A stretch of 64,000 bases of DNA, taken from assembly GCF_020215665.1 (NCBI RefSeq), contig NZ_CP084061.1:3132001-3196000 (forward strand). Direction: 5' to 3'. Both the position numbers and the translations under genes were made by a program. The notes under the pieces are model-generated. The model was not told the DNA's origin. It made no database searches and worked only from the letters and a program-made list of their open reading frames with translations. Source of the DNA: Blautia parvula. Its GTDB lineage: Bacteria; Bacillota; Clostridia; Lachnospirales; Lachnospiraceae. Of this stretch, positions 61,560 through 64,000 are shown piece by piece (position 1 is the stretch's first letter; each line of letters starts with the position of its first letter).

Positions 61560-63065
61560 CTATTTATTCTCTTCCAGCCATTTGTCAAACTGTTCCTGTT
61601 TTGCCTGGATGATCTCGTCAATTCCGGCTGCCTGAAGAGCATCCAAAAACTCCGGCAGATACGTTTCAGGGTCAGCAGAACCGCTGTTCAGTGAACCGGT
61701 ATACTGTTTTACAACATTGGCCAGCGCCGCTACCTGACTCTCATACTGGGTGTTGTCAAAGCAGAAGCCGACTGCCTTTGACTCTTTTGCGGAATCGTTG
61801 AATTCCTCCATCTTCTCCCAAAGCTGCGGGTCAGAGCCTGTCCACTTATGTGCGATGAACTGGTTCGGCAGCTCCCAGCCCAGATTTAGGCTGTATCCCA
61901 CATTGTCAGCGGTGATGCCCTCCGGGTAGTTGATGATGCCGTTCTCCTCATCCTCTATGACATAATCCACACCTTCCTCACCCCAGTTCAGCAGATTCAT
62001 GATCTCAGGGCTTCCATAGATGTAATCCAGAGTTTCCATGGTCTTTTCCGGATTCTCTGAGTTCTGTGCAATGGAATAGATAATACCGTTGTAGGTCTGG
62101 CAGTTTTTGATCGGATAGTCCCTGAACGGAACGATCTCAAAATCATATCCGGTTGAGCTTTTGAATTCCACAGGAGTTCCCGGATGATAGGCAAAAAACA
62201 GAGAAAACAGATTGCCTGCCTTGCAGACGGTACGCCAGTTTTCTGTATCTGTTCCGGCGTCCTTGCTGATATATCCCTTCTGATACCAGTCATAGAGCAT
62301 CGTGGTGGTATCCTTATACCAATCACTGGCGAAGAAATTGGTGATGGTGGTGTCATTTTCCTGATCCATGAGTACGCCCAGGAAATTGGCATCTGACAAG
62401 GGGTCCCCTCCGAACAGCCTTGTCAGCGGCGTATCCCCCTCATTGATGGAAAACAGCATGGTCATGTCCGGCTCCCCTGCTTTGACTGTCTCAAAAACAG
62501 ATTCCATATCTTTTGGTTCTTTGATGGCAGATGTATCTATACCGTACTTCTCCACCAGGTCTTTTCTCATGAAGACAGCAGGGATACTTCCTCTTTCAAT
62601 CTGGTTTGGTACGCCGTACAGAAAACCATCCACTGTATTGCTGTTCAGTACATCTTCGCCGTAAATTTCCTTCAGGTTCTTACCGTATTTGTCCACCAGT
62701 TCTGACATATCCATGATCTGTCCGCTGTGCATGTACTGGATAGCATTTGTGGCATTTGTATAAAAGCAGTCGATTTTTTCATCTCCTGCCAGCATGAGCT
62801 GGAGCTGCTGCGCGGCGCTGGCCCAGGGAAGCACCACGATGTCCAGATTGGCATTCACTTCCTTTTCCAGAATCTCATTGATCTTTTCCTCGATCCGCTC
62901 TTCGTCGGCGGGCTGGCTTCCCTGCAGTACCATGGTCACGGTATAAGGTTCCTTTCCGCCTTCCCCTGATGCTGTCTCCTTGCCCTCACTGCCGCTTCCG
63001 CCGCAGGCTGCCAGTGACAATACCATGGCTGCTGTGAGTATGGCAGCTGCTATCTTTTTCTTCAT
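61560..63065 (-). CDS. Extracellular sugar-binding lipoprotein (LplA-like)
   Basis: 501 residues. Lipoprotein signal KKKIAAAILTAAMVLSLAACGG, a Ser/Gly/Glu linker, then the LplA-type binding fold (YTVTMVLQGSQPADEERIEEKINEILEKEVNANLDIVVLPWASAAQQLQLMLAGDEKIDCFYTNA, GFLYGVPNQIERGSIPAVFMRKDLVEKYGID, WENGI-like end region). GGAGG lies 7 bases before the ATG. It is the first gene of an operon ending in a GH3 beta-glucosidase, so a beta-linked oligosaccharide is the likely cargo. Confidence 0.92.
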   Translation of the reverse strand: MKKKIAAAILTAAMVLSLAACGGSGSEGKETASGEGGKEPYTVTMVLQGSQPADEERIEEKINEILEKEVNANLDIVVLPWASAAQQLQLMLAGDEKIDCFYTNATNAIQYMHSGQIMDMSELVDKYGKNLKEIYGEDVLNSNTVDGFLYGVPNQIERGSIPAVFMRKDLVEKYGIDTSAIKEPKDMESVFETVKAGEPDMTMLFSINEGDTPLTRLFGGDPLSDANFLGVLMDQENDTTITNFFASDWYKDTTTMLYDWYQKGYISKDAGTDTENWRTVCKAGNLFSLFFAYHPGTPVEFKSSTGYDFEIVPFRDYPIKNCQTYNGIIYSIAQNSENPEKTMETLDYIYGSPEIMNLLNWGEEGVDYVIEDEENGIINYPEGITADNVGYSLNLGWELPNQFIAHKWTGSDPQLWEKMEEFNDSAKESKAVGFCFDNTQYESQVAALANVVKQYTGSLNSGSADPETYLPEFLDALQAAGIDEIIQAKQEQFDKWLEENK

Positions 63066-63190
63066 GTGATTTCCTCCTTCATTTCTGTTCCTTTGATACG
63101 TCTATCTTATTCTTTTCCCTGTTTCTTTTCTATAACTGGTCTGACTTAAAAATATCACTCATTTGACTCCTCTGCGCGTCCGAGGACATA

Positions 63191-63237
63191 AAAAAGCCTG
63201 TATACCCCATTTGTGTCACATGGTATACAGGCTTTTT
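63191..63237. terminator. Bidirectional terminator
   Basis: AAAAAGCCTGTATACC (63191-63206) pairs perfectly with GGTATACAGGCTTTTT (63222-63237). It ends the clpB-DUF4250 transcription unit on the minus strand, ahead of the importer operon promoter. Confidence 0.9.
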
Positions 63238-63291
63238 CCTGTTTCAGTCCACACCCGTAATTTCACAGAGTGCGGCATAGCTTATATTGCT

Positions 63292-63425
63292 GTAACTGTT
63301 CAGTCAGATCTGCGCATTTACTGCGCTGACCGTGCAAAAGAGTAGTGGCGGCAGGTATTCGCCCCATCGCGAAGCGATTTTTAATGGGCGAATACCCGTA
63401 ACGATTCAGCTGGCTGAATCGTTAC
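63292..63425 (-). mobile_element. Intact inverted copy of the 134-bp miniature element
   Basis: The reverse complement matches 43101-43234 at 131 of 134 positions with no gaps. Both sides carry a perfect ATATTGCT (63284-63291 and 63426-63433), different from the duplication at the other copy. The three hairpins are conserved. The right duplication overlaps the stop codon of the DUF4250 gene (63432-63434), so the insertion spared the protein. Confidence 0.92.
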
Positions 63426-63431
63426 ATATTG

Positions 63432-63605
63432 CTAAATAAACTGATTTACATTTTCATCATAGGCGTAATCAATAGCGCCCAGCTTTTTCTCCAGTTCTTT
63501 TCTGTCAAGCTGCAAATCTTCGCACATGTCATCCAGAGAGGAATAGAAATCCCTCAGCTTCATGTTTGCAAAGCTTAAAAGCATCACCGGATCTTTTGGT
63601 ATCAT
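63432..63605 (-). CDS. DUF4250 small protein
   Basis: 57 residues from ATG at 63603-63605, with GAGGTG nine bases upstream. The core DPVMLLSFANMKLRDFYSSLDDMCEDLQLDRKELEKKLGAIDYAYDENVNQF is the DUF4250 signature. It is common in Clostridia and has no known function. It follows clpB by 15 bp, so the two are cotranscribed. Confidence 0.9.
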   Translation of the reverse strand: MIPKDPVMLLSFANMKLRDFYSSLDDMCEDLQLDRKELEKKLGAIDYAYDENVNQFI

Positions 63606-63620
63606 AATCTCTCTCACCTC

Positions 63621-64000
63621 TTATGCCCTGCGGGCTGTAAGTTCACCATTTTCCACATCAATGACAATGGTGTCCTCTGTTCCCACATTGCCGGAGAGAA
63701 TAAGCTTTGCAGTCAGTGTCTCCACGTATTTCTGCAGGTAACGTTTCAGAGGACGCGCACCATAGATGGGGTCGTATCCGCCCTCAATAATATAATCTTT
63801 TGCGGCATCTGTCAAGCGTAAAGACAGCTCCTGGTCTTTCAGCCTGCGGTTCAGATCCTCCACAAGCAGGTCCACAATACCGCCGATGTTCTCCTTGGTA
63901 AGCGGCTTAAACATGATGATCTCATCCAGACGGTTTAGGAATTCCGGACGGAAGTGTGCCCGCAGATCCCTGTCAACCATATCTCTGGCTTCCTGGCTGA
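63621..64000 (-). CDS. clpB: ClpB disaggregase, C-terminal end only
   Basis: The last 125 or so codons of a minus-strand gene that continues beyond the right edge. LRAHFRPEFLNRLDEIIMFKPLTKENIGGIVDLLVEDLNRRL is the end of the second AAA+ domain with the sensor-2 region GGYDPIYGARPLKRYLQKYVET. The G-A-R-P-L-(K/R)-R motif is diagnostic of ClpB/Hsp100 proteins. ClpB dissolves protein aggregates with DnaK. ClpC or ClpA cannot be fully excluded from the fragment, but the ending fits ClpB. Confidence 0.88.
   Translation of the reverse strand, partial: SQEARDMVDRDLRAHFRPEFLNRLDEIIMFKPLTKENIGGIVDLLVEDLNRRLKDQELSLRLTDAAKDYIIEGGYDPIYGARPLKRYLQKYVETLTAKLILSGNVGTEDTIVIDVENGELTARRA

Noticed and set aside
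1-64000. Riboswitches, tRNA or rRNA genes
   Set aside because: No leader or intergenic stretch showed the conserved cores of known riboswitches, and no cloverleaf or rRNA segment was seen; small unusual RNAs could still be missed.

Overview
The window looks like a chromosome segment of a spore-forming gut Lachnospiraceae-type Firmicute (Blautia-like). This is an inference from an alpha/beta-type small acid-soluble spore protein, AddAB instead of RecBCD, YesM/YesN two-component systems, DUF4250, several ATPase-less sugar ABC operons and intermediate GC. Nearly all genes lie on the minus strand. No rRNA, tRNA, CRISPR array or intact insertion sequence was seen.

Layout. 1-2600: a carboxylesterase (cut by the left edge) with a LacI regulator and a pair of LacI-type operators. 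2.8-8 kb: a spore protein, a secreted CAP protein with proline-rich repeats, a PspC protein, a PadR/DUF1700/DUF4097 envelope module, a decayed 74-bp tandem repeat and a DUF4230 protein. 8.1-11.7 kb: a heterodimeric ABC exporter. 11.8-22.9 kb: a sugar or oligosaccharide locus made of a YesN regulator, a Dpp-type five-gene ABC importer, a GH172 (DUF2961) enzyme, an unusual Cys-rich thioredoxin-like protein and a YesM kinase. 23-32.8 kb: a sodium/amino acid symporter, addAB and a HAD phosphatase. 32.9-37.3 kb: arabinoside use (GPH symporter, GH51 arabinofuranosidase, AraC regulator). 37.4-39.2 kb: a membrane-anchored FMN-bind-like protein and a GH25-LysM muramidase. 39.4-46.5 kb: alpha-glucoside use (CUT1 importer, LacI regulator, GH31) with matching operator palindromes. 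46.6-53.6 kb: a lipoprotein, an oxidoreductase, a zinc dehydrogenase, nadE, hslO and a methyltransferase. 54-63 kb: an Lpl-type importer with YesM/YesN and a GH3 glucosidase in one operon. The right edge holds a DUF4250 gene and the 3' end of clpB.

The carbohydrate loci share one design: solute-binding protein, two permeases, a dedicated regulator and one or two glycoside hydrolases. Two of the three importers carry no ATPase and presumably borrow a shared one.

The most notable non-gene signal is a family of 134-bp miniature elements. Two copies (43101-43234 and, inverted, 63292-63425) differ at 3 positions, and each is flanked by its own perfect 8-bp target duplication. An older full-length copy splits dppF from the GH172 gene, and a decayed copy supplies the last codons of an ABC exporter. 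Ends starting with GTAA and 8-bp duplications fit mobilisation by an IS66-type transposase. A second, unrelated oddity is a 209-bp GC-rich fold-back sequence at 53671-53879 with 49-bp perfect arms.
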